DNA of 64,000 nt, taken from contig NZ_JAIUZI010000009.1 in assembly GCF_020171285.1 (NCBI RefSeq), forward strand, positions 1-64,000, in the 5' to 3' direction. The notes beneath the pieces were generated by a model. It was not told where the DNA came from and ran no database searches. It saw only the letters and a program-made list of their open reading frames with translations. The position numbers were made by a program, and so were the translations under genes. Below, piece after piece: positions 16,337 to 25,424 of this stretch; the stretch's first letter is position 1, and every line of letters begins with the position of its first letter. The stretch is from Seohaeicola saemankumensis. GTDB lineage: Bacteria; Pseudomonadota; Alphaproteobacteria; Rhodobacterales; Rhodobacteraceae.

Positions 16337-17554
16337 TCAGATCAGGCCGTTGGCGGTTTGGGTAATCTGCATCGCTTCCTTGGTCAGGTCGCCCAGCAGC
16401 GCGTCGGTTTCAGAGTGGAACCCCTCCAGCCGCTCGATGATTGCTGTCAACCCGGCGTCGCGGCTGCCGAACCGGCAGTTTTCGACCCGGCACAGCAGCT
16501 TGACCACGTCCAACCCGTTGATGCGCCGCCGCAGTTGCCGGCTGACCTCTGGGATTGCGCTGCACGACCGAATGATATTGTTGATCTCTTCATTGGCGCG
16601 CTGCTCGAGCCGGTCGGCGTGAGCGTCAATCACGCCGTCGCCATATCGGGCATTTCCGGCGGTCTGCTCATCGTCGCGCTTTGCGGCCAGTTCGCGGATC
16701 AGCAGCGCGGACAGGATCGCAAGGCTGCCATCGCCCGTCGCCTGCCAGATCCGGGTCAGCGCACCCTGTTTCCGGTCGGTCAGACGGTCGAAATTCTGGC
16801 TCATCTCCTGGGCCATCGTGTCGTAGTTCTGCGAAATCATGCTGATCGAGGCGCCTCCGCTTTCCAACCGGTTGGACAGAATCCGCATGTTGACCGGTTC
16901 ATTGCGGATGTTGCGGAAACCTTCGCCCAGGTTGCTCGCCGTGGAGATCATCGACCGGACCCGGTCGGCAAGATCGGCAAGCACCTGGATGCGCGCGGGC
17001 GCCTTGCGGTGCAATGCCTGTGCCCGCTGGGCGATCTCGTCCCCCAGCGCGACAATCATGAATTCGGTGTAGCCCGCGAACCCGAGCGCCCGGATATCCG
17101 CGATCAGCCTGCGGCAGGACTCTTCCGGCGCCATCCCGCCGGTCTCCCTGTCCTGCGCGGCCTGGTACATGCCGCGGATCGAGTCGAAATGACCGCCACC
17201 GGGCCGGATCCGCATCGACAGGTAGCCGTCGGGGTGCGGCATCATCAGGGCAAAAACCCAGGTGTGATTGCCGGATTTGGTGCTGTTCTTGATATAGGCG
17301 GCCACCGGTTGGCCGGACTTCAGCCGGCGCCAGCACAGGTGAAACAGCCCGCGTGGCATGTCCGGGTGGCGGACGATCCGGTGCGGCGCGCCCAGCAGCT
17401 CGCCGGCATCGTATCCGGAGACCCTGCAGAAATCGCTGTTGGCATAGGTGATGAGCCCGTGCGCGTCGCTGGTCGTCGCCAGGATGTGCTCCGCCGTACA
17501 GTCGACCTGATCAGAGGCGGCAGCAGCGGGCGTCAGGGGGTGCACTACGTTCAT
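16337..17554 (-). CDS. Aer-like PAS-domain chemotaxis protein without a classical signalling hairpin
   Basis: 405 residues. The N-terminal PAS domain (about 20-115) has ITYANSDFCRVSGYDAGELL and PHRIVRHPDMPRGLF, as in the FAD-binding PAS of the aerotaxis receptor Aer. The rest is soluble and helical, with a NLGEGFRNIRNEPVNMRILS segment, but the highly conserved MCP tip sequence and any membrane helix are absent. It may sense redox or oxygen and feed into CheA in a nonstandard way, or act as an adaptor. It lies in the middle of the che operon. Confidence 0.75.
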   Translation of the reverse strand: MNVVHPLTPAAAASDQVDCTAEHILATTSDAHGLITYANSDFCRVSGYDAGELLGAPHRIVRHPDMPRGLFHLCWRRLKSGQPVAAYIKNSTKSGNHTWVFALMMPHPDGYLSMRIRPGGGHFDSIRGMYQAAQDRETGGMAPEESCRRLIADIRALGFAGYTEFMIVALGDEIAQRAQALHRKAPARIQVLADLADRVRSMISTASNLGEGFRNIRNEPVNMRILSNRLESGGASISMISQNYDTMAQEMSQNFDRLTDRKQGALTRIWQATGDGSLAILSALLIRELAAKRDDEQTAGNARYGDGVIDAHADRLEQRANEEINNIIRSCSAIPEVSRQLRRRINGLDVVKLLCRVENCRFGSRDAGLTAIIERLEGFHSETDALLGDLTKEAMQITQTANGLI

Positions 17555-17672
17555 GATGACCTCGGGAAGTGGCTGATTTGCGGCGGATTTGAACCATGAC
17601 CGGGCGCGTGCCTGTCCGGGCGCCGGCTGTGCCCGCCGCGGCCGGTTGGCGGCAGAGATCTGCGGAGCGGGC

Positions 17673-18020
17673 TCAGTACCATTCGATGTCGCCGTGCGAG
17701 GAAGCGGTCAGACGGGATTGCGACGCGGCGCCGCAGAGACGGGCGCGCAGGTCGCTGAGCTGTGCGGCCGAACAGGTTCCGGCGACTTCGATATCGACCC
17801 CGTCGGGCGCCTTGTCGGCTAGGAAACCGGACACACTGGACAGGTCATCAAGGTATTGCCGCAGGGTATCGGCGGTCTGCAGGATCGACAGGTTGGCCAG
17901 GTCCGGCGCGGCGCGGGCGATTTCGTCGAGGTGGTCGTCCAGCGTGTGGGCTATGCCCGAGAGGGCGGCGATTTCCTCGGCTATGACGGTCAGGAATTCG
18001 GTCAGCGGTCTGGTCGTCAT
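17673..18020 (-). CDS. Small helical protein of the che operon, possible CheY phosphatase
   Basis: 115 residues, predicted almost entirely helical, with no signal or membrane segment. The stretch LQTADTLRQYLDDL contains DTLRQ, which fits the DxxxQ active-site motif of CheZ-type phosphatases. A short che-operon protein of this kind recalls CheT of Sinorhizobium. It follows a CheY gene by 49 bases, and no cheZ or cheC is seen nearby. The similarity is only a short motif, so the function is a hypothesis. The ATG is chosen for its upstream AAGGA; an earlier ATG overlaps the cheY region. Confidence 0.6.
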   Translation of the reverse strand: MTTRPLTEFLTVIAEEIAALSGIAHTLDDHLDEIARAAPDLANLSILQTADTLRQYLDDLSSVSGFLADKAPDGVDIEVAGTCSAAQLSDLRARLCGAASQSRLTASSHGDIEWY

Positions 18021-18069
18021 ATCGGTTTCCTTGTGGCGGGAGCAGTCATCGGGGGCGGATCGGATCAAT

Positions 18070-18456
18070 TCACAATCGGCCGACGACACGTTCGATGCAG
18101 GATTTCATCGCCGGTGTGTTGAACGGTTTCTTGATGAAATTGTTCATCGCCAGCCGCTGTCCGCGTTCGATGACCTCTTTGTCCGCACGTCCGGTGATCA
18201 GGATGAACCCGATCCGCGCCGTCGTGCTGTGGGTGCGCAGCGCCTCGAGCAGCTGCAGCCCGTCCATCCGTGGCATGTTGAAATCGGATATCACCAGATG
18301 CGCGGGCTGCGCGATCAGGCGCTGCCACGCGCTGGCGCCATCGTTTTCGGTGCGGTAGTTCACGATCCCGATTTCATCCAGCGCCTGGACGATCAAACCC
18401 CGGCTGGTCGACATGTCGTCCACGACCATGACCTGCAGTTTTTCTTTGAGGCTCAT
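18070..18456 (-). CDS. CheY-like single-domain response regulator (second copy)
   Basis: 128 residues, receiver domain only. The acidic pair VVDD (11-14), phosphoacceptor D58 in ISDFN, the switch threonine in LITGR and the lysine in IKKPF are all present, so it should be phosphorylated by CheA. It may act as the motor-binding regulator, as a phosphate sink for the other CheY, or on another target. It lies nine bases after cheR and directly before the small helical protein. Confidence 0.88.
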   Translation of the reverse strand: MSLKEKLQVMVVDDMSTSRGLIVQALDEIGIVNYRTENDGASAWQRLIAQPAHLVISDFNMPRMDGLQLLEALRTHSTTARIGFILITGRADKEVIERGQRLAMNNFIKKPFNTPAMKSCIERVVGRL

Positions 18457-18465
18457 CTTTCCTAC

Positions 18466-19341
18466 CTATGTCATGGTCGCCGCCTGGGCCGCAGGGGCCA
18501 GGCCGGGTTGGTTTTGCATCCGGAACATGCCGTGGCCGTTCGCGCGCAGTCCGAGGCTTTCGGCTTCGCTGATTGTCTCGGAATGGCCGATGTAGAGGAT
18601 CCCGCCCTCGGCCAGCATCCGGGCCAGTCGCGGCCAGAGGCGGTCCTGGGTTTCGCGGTCGAAGTAGATGAACACGTTGCGGCACATGATCATGTCGAAG
18701 GGCCCCTTGAACGGCCAGGGCTGGAGTAGGTTCAACAGACCGAAAGAGACCATCGCCCGGACCTGTTGGGCGACCTTGCGGGTCATCGCGCCGGGCGTCT
18801 CCGGCTCGAAATACCGGGCCAGGTGATCCGGGTCGATAACGTCGAGCGCCGAACGGGCATAGGTGGCGGCCCGGGCATGATCCAGAACCTGCTGGTCGAT
18901 ATCGGTCGCCAGGATCTTGAAATCCAGCGATGCCGCATCGCGGCACTGATCGAGCACGCGGAAGGTGAGCGAATAGGGCTCCTCGCCGGTCGAGCAGCCG
19001 GCGGACCACAACCGGACGCGCCCGCCCGAGCGGGCGCGGGCCACCAGCCCCGGCAGGACTTCGGACGCGAAGTGGTCCAGCTGGCGCTGCTCGCGGTTGA
19101 ACCGCGTGGTGTTCGTGGTCAGCGCCTTGATCAGTTCGTCACGTTCCGCCGCGCCCTCTGGCGATGTCACAAGGCTGCAATACTCCGCAAAGCCGCCGAG
19201 CCTGAGGGCGCGCACGCGGCGGCCCAGCCGGGCCGCGACCATGGCGCGTTTCCCGTCGGCCAATGTGACGCCGCTCAGCTCGCGCATGAGGCTGGCGATC
19301 GTCGCAAATTCCGTGCGCGATATCTTGTCCGCGCCCGTCAT
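18466..19341 (-). CDS. cheR: Chemotaxis protein methyltransferase CheR
   Basis: 291 residues. An N-terminal helical domain is followed by the SAM-binding domain with WSAGCSTGEEPYSL (near residue 108) and MIMCRNVFIYFD (near 225). CheR methylates receptor glutamates with S-adenosylmethionine to raise kinase activity and set adaptation. The MCP in this operon ends in a matching tether pentapeptide. The start overlaps the cheW stop (ATGA). The methylesterase cheB that normally opposes it is absent from the cluster. Confidence 0.93.
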   Translation of the reverse strand: MTGADKISRTEFATIASLMRELSGVTLADGKRAMVAARLGRRVRALRLGGFAEYCSLVTSPEGAAERDELIKALTTNTTRFNREQRQLDHFASEVLPGLVARARSGGRVRLWSAGCSTGEEPYSLTFRVLDQCRDAASLDFKILATDIDQQVLDHARAATYARSALDVIDPDHLARYFEPETPGAMTRKVAQQVRAMVSFGLLNLLQPWPFKGPFDMIMCRNVFIYFDRETQDRLWPRLARMLAEGGILYIGHSETISEAESLGLRANGHGMFRMQNQPGLAPAAQAATMT

Positions 19342-19844
19342 GCGGCGAGCCCGTCTGCCTTGGGGACGACCTGGTGCACGTCAATTGCACGCACCAGCGA
19401 CTCTGCCACCGAATAGACCCCGCGGATAAAGGCGCGGGTCTGCGGCGAGGCGACATCCGGGGTGGGCTTCATTTCGCCGTCACGGACCGACAGGATGTCC
19501 GACACCGCCTCGACCAGAAGCCCCAGCGTCCGATCCTGCACATGAGTGATGATGATGACATGGCGCGGTGTGGTTTCGGTTTTGCCGAGGCCGAGGCGCA
19601 GCGATAGGTCGATTACCGGCAGAACCGTTCCGCGCAGGTTCATCAGCCCGACGACGTAATCGGGCGCGTGAGGCAGCACGGTGGTCTTGGTCCAGCCGCG
19701 GATTTCGAGGACATGTTCGATTTCGATGCAAAACCCCTGTTTGCCGACGGCGAAGGTGACGATTTCGCTGAGATCGTCGCCGGCGCGGTCTGTTGCGCTG
19801 TGCTCTGGGCTTGCTGTTTGCGGTTCGGTCATTGTGCTGGACAT
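19338..19844 (-). CDS. cheW: Chemotaxis adaptor CheW
   Basis: 168 residues. The CheW fold is clear from IVTFAVGKQGFCIEIEHVLEI, LMNLRGTVLPVIDL and the closing YSVAESLVRAIDVHQVV. It couples receptors to CheA. The start lies 16 bases inside the end of cheA and the stop overlaps cheR, so cheA, cheW and cheR are tightly coupled in translation. Confidence 0.92.
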   Translation of the reverse strand: MSSTMTEPQTASPEHSATDRAGDDLSEIVTFAVGKQGFCIEIEHVLEIRGWTKTTVLPHAPDYVVGLMNLRGTVLPVIDLSLRLGLGKTETTPRHVIIITHVQDRTLGLLVEAVSDILSVRDGEMKPTPDVASPQTRAFIRGVYSVAESLVRAIDVHQVVPKADGLAA

Positions 19845-22090
19845 GCTTGCGCGCTCCGGAAAGGGACTTCTGCAGGTTTGTCGGCCACCGCCCGGGTGAC
19901 GGGCGGCTGCGAGGACATCAACTGGTCGGTGTCAACGATCAGGGCAATGTTGCCGTCGCCAAGAATGGTTGCGGCGGCGATGCCCGGAACCTGGTGGTAG
20001 TTCTGCTCCAACCCCTTGATCACCACCTCGTGCTGACCCTGGATGGCATCCACGATCAGGGCGGTGCGTTCGCCGGTTTCGTTTTCGATCAGCAGCAGGG
20101 ACTGGCGGGTGATGGTGTCGGGTTCCTCGCGGAATCCGAGCGCGGCGCCGAGATCGACGATGGGCACATAGCCGTCGTGGACCGCCAGAACCCGCGCATC
20201 GGCGCCGAAATCGTGAATGGCGGCCTCGTCGGTGCGGAAGGTTTCGCGCAGGGCGCTGGTGGGAACGACCATGGTTTCGCCGGCAACGGTGACGATCATG
20301 CCCTCGAGAACGGCCAGTGTCAGCGGCAGGCTGATGGTGACCGTGGTGCCCTCGCCCGGTTGCGACTGAAGCGAGACGCGCCCGCCCAGCGCGTTGATTT
20401 CGCTCCGCACCACATCCATGCCGACCCCGCGCCCGGAGAGTTTCGAAACCTCGGCATTGGTCGAGAAACCGGGCAGGAACAGCAGGTTGTCGATGTCGCT
20501 GTCGGACAGGTCGTCATCGGGGGAAATCAGGCCCTTTTCCTCGGCCACTCGCCGGACCCTGGCCCGGTCGATCCCGCCGCCGTCGTCGCTCAGCGTGATC
20601 AGCACGCGCCCCGAGCGGTGGGCAGCGCTGAGGGTGATGGTGCCGCGTTCGGGCTTGCCGGCCTCGATCCGGTTCTCGGGCCGTTCCAGCCCGTGATCGA
20701 CGGCGTTGCGCACCATGTGCGTCAACGGTTCCGTCAGGCGTTCGGTGACGGTCTTGTCCAGTTCGGTCGCTTCGCCGACGGTGACCAGCTTGAGCGATTT
20801 ACCCGCCTCGCGCCCGGCCTCGCGGGCGATCCGCGAGATCCGGTGGAACAGGCCGCGCACCGGCTGGGCGCGGATGGTCATCACGCTTTCCTGCAGGAAA
20901 CCGGAGAGTTGCCGCAACTGTCCCATGGCGACATCGACTTCGCCGTGCGAGGTGAGCCCCTGTTCGCTCATCGACTGGCGCAGCATGGCCTCGCCGATGA
21001 CCAGCTCGCCGACCAGGTTGATCAGCCGGTCGACCTTGTGCAGCTCGACCCGGATGGTGCTGCGCGAAGAGGCCGAGGATCGTGAGGAGGAGGCGCCGGA
21101 GCTGGCCGGGCCGTCGGCGGCCGGCGGCGGTGCGGCGGGGGTGTCCGGGGCCGGTTGTGCGGCAGCCGGCGGCTGTGCGTCGGGGGACGCAGCCGCCGGC
21201 GGTTCGCAGATCACCGGCGGCGCGTCGGAAATGTCGTAGGTGCAGATCCCGTCGACAAACTCAAAGACGCCTTCGACCGTGTCCGGGGTGACGCCCTCGG
21301 CCGGATCCAGCTGCAGGCGCCAGGTCAGGTAACTGGTCGCGGCATCCAGCTCGGCAAGCGGTGGCAGCTGGCTGTCGTCGGCGGTGACCGTCAGGTCGCC
21401 CAGCGCCTTGAGCGCGCGGAACAGCAGGGCCGGGTCGTTGCCGGTTCGGTACAGGTCCTCGCTGGCGGAGAAGGTGATGACCATCGGGCGTGCGGCGCCG
21501 TCATCGCGAAACGGCCCGAGGTCCGGCAGATCGGCGTCCAGACCGGGGTGCGGGCCGGGGGTCGGGGCGGGGGTCAGGGCAGGATCCGGATCGGCGCCCG
21601 GATCGGCGCCGATGTCGGGCCCCAGGTCGAGGCCGAGATCCAGCACCAACGGCTGAAAGGCGGCCGCGGCTTCCTGTTCCTCGGCGCTCAGCTCACCGGG
21701 TGCGGCCGGGGCGGGCGCGGTGCTGAGGTTCCTGAGATCGTTCAGGATCGCCTCGGCGCGCGACATGTCGGCGGTGGTTCCCTCGCGGTCGTGGTCGATC
21801 AGGTCGGATAGGTGGTCGCTGGCGACGAACAAGAGCGAGGTGACCTGGGCATTGGGCGTGACCGCGCCGGAGCGGACATCGTCGAGCAGGTTTTCCATGG
21901 CATGGGAAAACCCGACCAGCGCATCCAGACCAAAGGCCCCGGCACCCCCCTTGATCGAATGGACCGACCGGAACATCGCGTTGATCGTTTCGGGGTCGCA
22001 GTCGCCTTCGTCCAGCGCCGTGAGACCGTCGTTCAGGACCTCCATCAGGTCGTCGCATTCCTGAAAGAAACTGTCGCGCAAGTCGCTCAT
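19829..22090 (-). CDS. cheA: Chemotaxis histidine kinase CheA
   Basis: 753 residues. Domains in order: HPt (P1) with phosphoacceptor His44 in SVHSIKGGAGAF; an Ala/Pro-rich linker; a middle domain ending VFEFVDGICTYDI, where P2 would be; a second linker; P3 dimerisation; P4 ATPase (VRNAVDHGLE, ITLSDDGGGID, FLPGFSTN, SGRGVGMDVV); and the CheW-like P5. It autophosphorylates and passes phosphate to the two CheY proteins. The start at MSDLRDSF is the natural beginning of P1. It lies 13 bases after cheY. Confidence 0.95.
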   Translation of the reverse strand: MSDLRDSFFQECDDLMEVLNDGLTALDEGDCDPETINAMFRSVHSIKGGAGAFGLDALVGFSHAMENLLDDVRSGAVTPNAQVTSLLFVASDHLSDLIDHDREGTTADMSRAEAILNDLRNLSTAPAPAAPGELSAEEQEAAAAFQPLVLDLGLDLGPDIGADPGADPDPALTPAPTPGPHPGLDADLPDLGPFRDDGAARPMVITFSASEDLYRTGNDPALLFRALKALGDLTVTADDSQLPPLAELDAATSYLTWRLQLDPAEGVTPDTVEGVFEFVDGICTYDISDAPPVICEPPAAASPDAQPPAAAQPAPDTPAAPPPAADGPASSGASSSRSSASSRSTIRVELHKVDRLINLVGELVIGEAMLRQSMSEQGLTSHGEVDVAMGQLRQLSGFLQESVMTIRAQPVRGLFHRISRIAREAGREAGKSLKLVTVGEATELDKTVTERLTEPLTHMVRNAVDHGLERPENRIEAGKPERGTITLSAAHRSGRVLITLSDDGGGIDRARVRRVAEEKGLISPDDDLSDSDIDNLLFLPGFSTNAEVSKLSGRGVGMDVVRSEINALGGRVSLQSQPGEGTTVTISLPLTLAVLEGMIVTVAGETMVVPTSALRETFRTDEAAIHDFGADARVLAVHDGYVPIVDLGAALGFREEPDTITRQSLLLIENETGERTALIVDAIQGQHEVVIKGLEQNYHQVPGIAAATILGDGNIALIVDTDQLMSSQPPVTRAVADKPAEVPFRSAQACPAQ

Positions 22091-22103
22091 GTCATTCTCG
22101 CTC

Positions 22104-22469
22104 CTAGGCCACGATGCGGCTGATCGCGGCGACCAGTTTTGCCTCGTCAAAGGGTTTGACGACCCATCCGGTCGCCCCGGCGCGGCGCGCGCGGTCTTTC
22201 AGGTCGCTGCCGCTTTCGGTGGTCAGGACCAGGATGGGCAGGGCGCGGTAGCGGTCCTGCTTGCGGATCTCCTCGATCACGCCAAAGCCATCGAGCCGGG
22301 GCATGTTGATATCGGTGATCACCAGATCGGGGTTCGCGGGTCCCAGCTTGTCGAGCCCGTCGATCCCGTCTTCGGCGAGTTCGACGTCGAAGCCCGCCGA
22401 ACGCAGGGCCTGCTCCAGAAGGCCGCGCATGGTGCGCGAATCATCGACGGCGAGTATTTTCTTGGTCAT
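22104..22469 (-). CDS. cheY: Chemotaxis response regulator CheY
   Basis: 121 residues, receiver domain only. AVDD near residue 10, phosphoacceptor D53 in ITDINMPRLDG, the threonine pair in VLTTESG and lysine in VVKPFDE are in place. It is expected to carry the signal from CheA to the flagellar switch. The ATG overlaps the stop of the STAS gene (ATGA). Confidence 0.93.
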   Translation of the reverse strand: MTKKILAVDDSRTMRGLLEQALRSAGFDVELAEDGIDGLDKLGPANPDLVITDINMPRLDGFGVIEEIRKQDRYRALPILVLTTESGSDLKDRARRAGATGWVVKPFDEAKLVAAISRIVA

Positions 22470-22774
22470 GCGGCGATAACGTCCTTGAATGGAAACTCGG
22501 AGAACCCCAGAAGCTCTGTCCCCTCGCGAAAGGCATCCGACGGGTCGGTGACCGAAAAGGCGGCGCCGTCGGCCTGCCATTGCCGCTGCGCGGAGAGCAG
22601 CAGCTGCAGGGCCAGAGCGCCGACAAAGCCCACCTGGGCGGCGGAGATCTGGACAGCGGTATGGCGCAGGGCCATCAGCTGGGCGGACAGGTCTTCGCAC
22701 ACCGTCAGGTCCAGGTGCTGCGGCAGCTGAAGCGCGGCGGATTGCGGTCTGGAACTTCTGTCGGTGTCGGTCAT
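22466..22774 (-). CDS. STAS-domain protein, first gene of the che operon
   Basis: 102 residues. The pattern LQLPQHLDLTVCEDLSAQLM and QISAAQVGFVGALALQLLLS is that of the STAS (anti-sigma factor antagonist) fold, with no catalytic domain attached. STAS genes head several alphaproteobacterial chemotaxis operons, where their role is unclear. The usual serine phosphorylation position appears to be filled by G/A (QVGFVGAL), so a phosphoswitch may be lost. It is coupled to cheY by an ATGA overlap, with AGGA ahead of the start. Confidence 0.75.
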   Translation of the reverse strand: MTDTDRSSRPQSAALQLPQHLDLTVCEDLSAQLMALRHTAVQISAAQVGFVGALALQLLLSAQRQWQADGAAFSVTDPSDAFREGTELLGFSEFPFKDVIAA

Positions 22775-23135
22775 GAAGGCGTCCTGTTCACGCGAGGGGT
22801 CATGCGAAGGTGGAACAGACGTTAGGGGCAAATTCTTAACAACCGGTTCGCAGCGTTCATGTTTCGTTTTGCCCCCGCCGGGTCGCCGGACGAAACCGTC
22901 AAACGGCGACGCCGGCGCCATTGCAGGGACGTTGCGGCAGAGGCGTGATGCGGCTGTCGTGGCCCTTGACCTCGCCCGGTCGCGGCCACTAGGTTGCCGC
23001 CTGACTGATGTCAGGAAGGCGCGGATGCGGGTTCGGGAACCCGCTCCGGACTGGTGGCATCGCCTGAGTTTGAACCCCGCCGATCCGCCCCGGAGACGCG
23101 GCCAGCCGCATTTTGCAAGAGGACGAGAGACCAAC
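22775..23135. other. Divergent intergenic region between che operon and acyl-CoA genes
   Basis: 361 bases with no gene. The left part should hold the che operon promoter; an ATTCTTAAC stretch at about 22832-22840 is the most AT-rich spot. The right part holds the promoter and palindrome described separately for the 3-hydroxyacyl-CoA dehydrogenase. Confidence 0.6.
22966..23015 (+). promoter_or_regulatory. Promoter plus CTGAC-N4-GTCAG operator of the 3-hydroxyacyl-CoA dehydrogenase
   Basis: TTGACC (22966-22971), an 18-base spacer and TAGGTT (22990-22995) are followed four bases later by CCTGAC-TGAT-GTCAGG (23000-23015), which would cover the transcription start. The same layout recurs twice near 31.5 kb, so a common repressor is likely. 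Confidence 0.65.
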
Positions 23136-24443
23136 ATGACTGAGCCAACACGGGAAGAAACCGCCGCCTATATCGCCGAGGCCGGGCGCCTTGCCTGGGA
23201 GGTGCCGGGGCTGGCCGAGGGCCTGGCGCTGCGGCCGATCGCCAAGGTCGGCATCATCGGCGCGGGCACCATGGGCGGCGGTATCGCGATGAACTTTGCC
23301 ACCGCCGGATACGCGGTGACCATCGTGGAGTCCAAGGCCGAGGCGCTAGAGCGCGGGCTGAAGGTGGTGCGCGGCAACTACCAGCGCAGCGCCGACAAGG
23401 GCCGGTTCCCGCAAGAGGAGGTCGAGGCGCGGATGGGCCGGATCACCGGCACGCTGGATTTCTCTGAACTGGCCGACTGTGACCTGGTGATCGAGGCGGT
23501 GTTCGAGAACATGGAGATCAAGAAGCAGATCTTTGCCAACCTCGACGCAACGGTGAAACAGGGCGCGATCCTGGCCACCAATACCTCGGCGCTGGACATC
23601 GACGAGATCGCCTCGGCCACCACCCGGCCGCAGGACGTGATCGGGCTGCATTTCTTTTCGCCCGCCAACGTGATGAAGCTGCTGGAGATCGTGCGCGCGG
23701 ACCACACCGCCGATGACGTGGTCGCCACCAGCATGGACCTGGCGCAGAAGATCAACAAGATCGCCACGCTGGTCGGCGTCTGCCCGGGTTTTGTCGGCAA
23801 CCGCATCCTGTTTGCCCGCCAGAAACAGGCCAACAAGCTGCTGTATCAGGGCATCATGCCCTGGGATATCGACGCGGCGCTGAACGCTTTTGGGTTCAAA
23901 ATGGGGCCGTTCCAGATGTCGGACCTGGCCGGGCTCGACATCGGCTGGTCCAAGGGGGCCAAGACCCAGAACCCGATCCGCGACGCGCTGTGCGAGCTGG
24001 ACCGGCGCGGCCAGAAGACCGGTGCGGGGTATTATGACTATGACGAGAGCCGCAACCGCACCCCGTCGGAGGTGACGGCCAAGATCATCGAGGACATCAC
24101 CGGCGCCGAACCGGGCGGCATGAGCCCGCGCGACATTGTCGAGACCTGCATTTTCCCAATGATCAACGAGGGCGTGAAGATCCTCGAGGAGAACAAGGCG
24201 CAGCGGGCGTCGGACATCGACGTTGTCTGGCTGAACGGCTATGGCTTCCCGCCGGACAAGGGCGGGCCGATGTTCTTTGGCGATATCGTCGGCGCGCCGG
24301 CGGTGCTGGCGGTGATGGAGAAGCTGGCCGCCGAGGACCCGGAATTCGCCCCGGCCGAGACGCTGAAGACACTGGCCGCCGAGGGCGGCAAGTTCACCGA
24401 ACTGGACCTGGGCGGGCTGAAAACCGCCGCAACCGCCGCATAG
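23136..24443 (+). CDS. 3-hydroxyacyl-CoA dehydrogenase
   Basis: 435 residues. The NAD-binding [20 protein letters not shown] starts near residue 38, followed by the catalytic domain ([17 protein letters not shown] contains the catalytic His) and the helical C-terminal domain that appears as a duplicated 3HCDH unit ending near [14 protein letters not shown]. It oxidises 3-hydroxyacyl-CoA to 3-oxoacyl-CoA in beta-oxidation. It is shorter than FadB/FadJ and lacks the hydratase half, which is supplied by the next gene 11 bases downstream. The ATG follows AAGAGGACGAGAG. The shared operator lies upstream. Confidence 0.92.
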   Translation: MTEPTREETAAYIAEAGRLAWEVPGLAEGLALRPIAKVGIIGAGTMGGGIAMNFATAGYAVTIVESKAEALERGLKVVRGNYQRSADKGRFPQEEVEARMGRITGTLDFSELADCDLVIEAVFENMEIKKQIFANLDATVKQGAILATNTSALDIDEIASATTRPQDVIGLHFFSPANVMKLLEIVRADHTADDVVATSMDLAQKINKIATLVGVCPGFVGNRILFARQKQANKLLYQGIMPWDIDAALNAFGFKMGPFQMSDLAGLDIGWSKGAKTQNPIRDALCELDRRGQKTGAGYYDYDESRNRTPSEVTAKIIEDITGAEPGGMSPRDIVETCIFPMINEGVKILEENKAQRASDIDVVWLNGYGFPPDKGGPMFFGDIVGAPAVLAVMEKLAAEDPEFAPAETLKTLAAEGGKFTELDLGGLKTAATAA

Positions 24444-24454
24444 GAGCGCTGGAC

Positions 24455-25225
24455 ATGGAATTCTGCAAAACCGAACGGGTTGGCAACGTGCTGGTTGTCA
24501 CCATGAACCGGCCCGAGGTCTATAACGCGGTGCACGCGCCGATGCACAACGAGATGTCGGCGATCTGGGACGATTTCGCCGCCGATCCCGACCTGTGGGT
24601 GGCGGTGCTGACCGGGGCCGGGGACAAGGCGTTTTCCGCCGGCAACGACCTGAAATACACCGCCCAGGGCGGCAAGGGCAAACCGCCCGAAACCGGCTTT
24701 GCCGGGTTGTCGATGCGGTTCGACCTGGAAAAGCCGATCATCGCGGCGGTCAACGGGTTCGCCATGGGCGGCGGGTTCGAGACCGCTCTGAACTGTGACA
24801 TCATCATCTCGGCCGATACCGCCAAATTCGCGCTGCCCGAGGTCAAGGTGGGCTTTTTCGCCGCCGCGTCGGGCGTGCAGCTGCTGAGCCGGCAGATCCC
24901 GCGCAAGGTGGCGGTCGATATCATGATGACCGGCCGCCACATCACCGCGCAGGAGGCGCTGGAACTGGGCGTGGTCAATGAAGTGACGACCCAGGACCAG
25001 CTGATGGAGCGGGCGATGGCGAAGGCGGCGGAGATCACCGCCGTGTCGCCCTCGGCGGTGAAGGCGACCAAGCGGGTGCTGAACCAGATGGAGGAGCTGG
25101 AGAACCTGCGGGCGAGCCTGCAGTACAGCCGCCAGGTGATCATGGACCTGCGCGAAACGGAAGATTTCCGCGAAGGCGTCAACGCCTTTGTGGAGAAGCG
25201 CAAGCCGGAGTGGAAGAACCGCTGA
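24455..25225 (+). CDS. Enoyl-CoA hydratase/isomerase (crotonase) family protein
   Basis: 256 residues, usual crotonase size. AFSAGNDLKY and NGFAMGGGFETALNCDIIISA form the oxyanion hole, and LPEVKVGFF carries the second catalytic-site region. Crotonases add water across the 2,3-double bond of enoyl-CoA or isomerise it. It is co-transcribed with the 3-hydroxyacyl-CoA dehydrogenase, giving two consecutive beta-oxidation steps. The exact acyl chain cannot be read from sequence. Confidence 0.9.
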   Translation: MEFCKTERVGNVLVVTMNRPEVYNAVHAPMHNEMSAIWDDFAADPDLWVAVLTGAGDKAFSAGNDLKYTAQGGKGKPPETGFAGLSMRFDLEKPIIAAVNGFAMGGGFETALNCDIIISADTAKFALPEVKVGFFAAASGVQLLSRQIPRKVAVDIMMTGRHITAQEALELGVVNEVTTQDQLMERAMAKAAEITAVSPSAVKATKRVLNQMEELENLRASLQYSRQVIMDLRETEDFREGVNAFVEKRKPEWKNR

Positions 25226-25256
25226 TCCGGTCCATGCGCCTGCGGCGAGCGGGGGA

Positions 25257-25320
25257 GGGGGCGCTGCCCCCTCGGCCTGCGGCCTCTCCCCCGGAGTATT
25301 TTCAAAGAGATGAAGGGGCG
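25257..25320 (+). repeat. Intergenic repeat copy C (module 1)
   Basis: GGGGGCGCTGCCCCC and GGCCTGCGGCC hairpins, then the GGAGTATTTTCAAAGAGATGAA core, 31 bases after the crotonase stop. It may attenuate transcription between the crotonase and the TetR gene. Confidence 0.8.
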
Positions 25321-25424
25321 GGCGCGGCACCGGGGGCGCTTTCGGTCGCAGAGCAAGGCGCTTGTGCGGGTCCGGGCGGGCGGATAGGTTTTTCCGAACT
25401 GCAGAATTGGAGCGGGGTGCAGAG

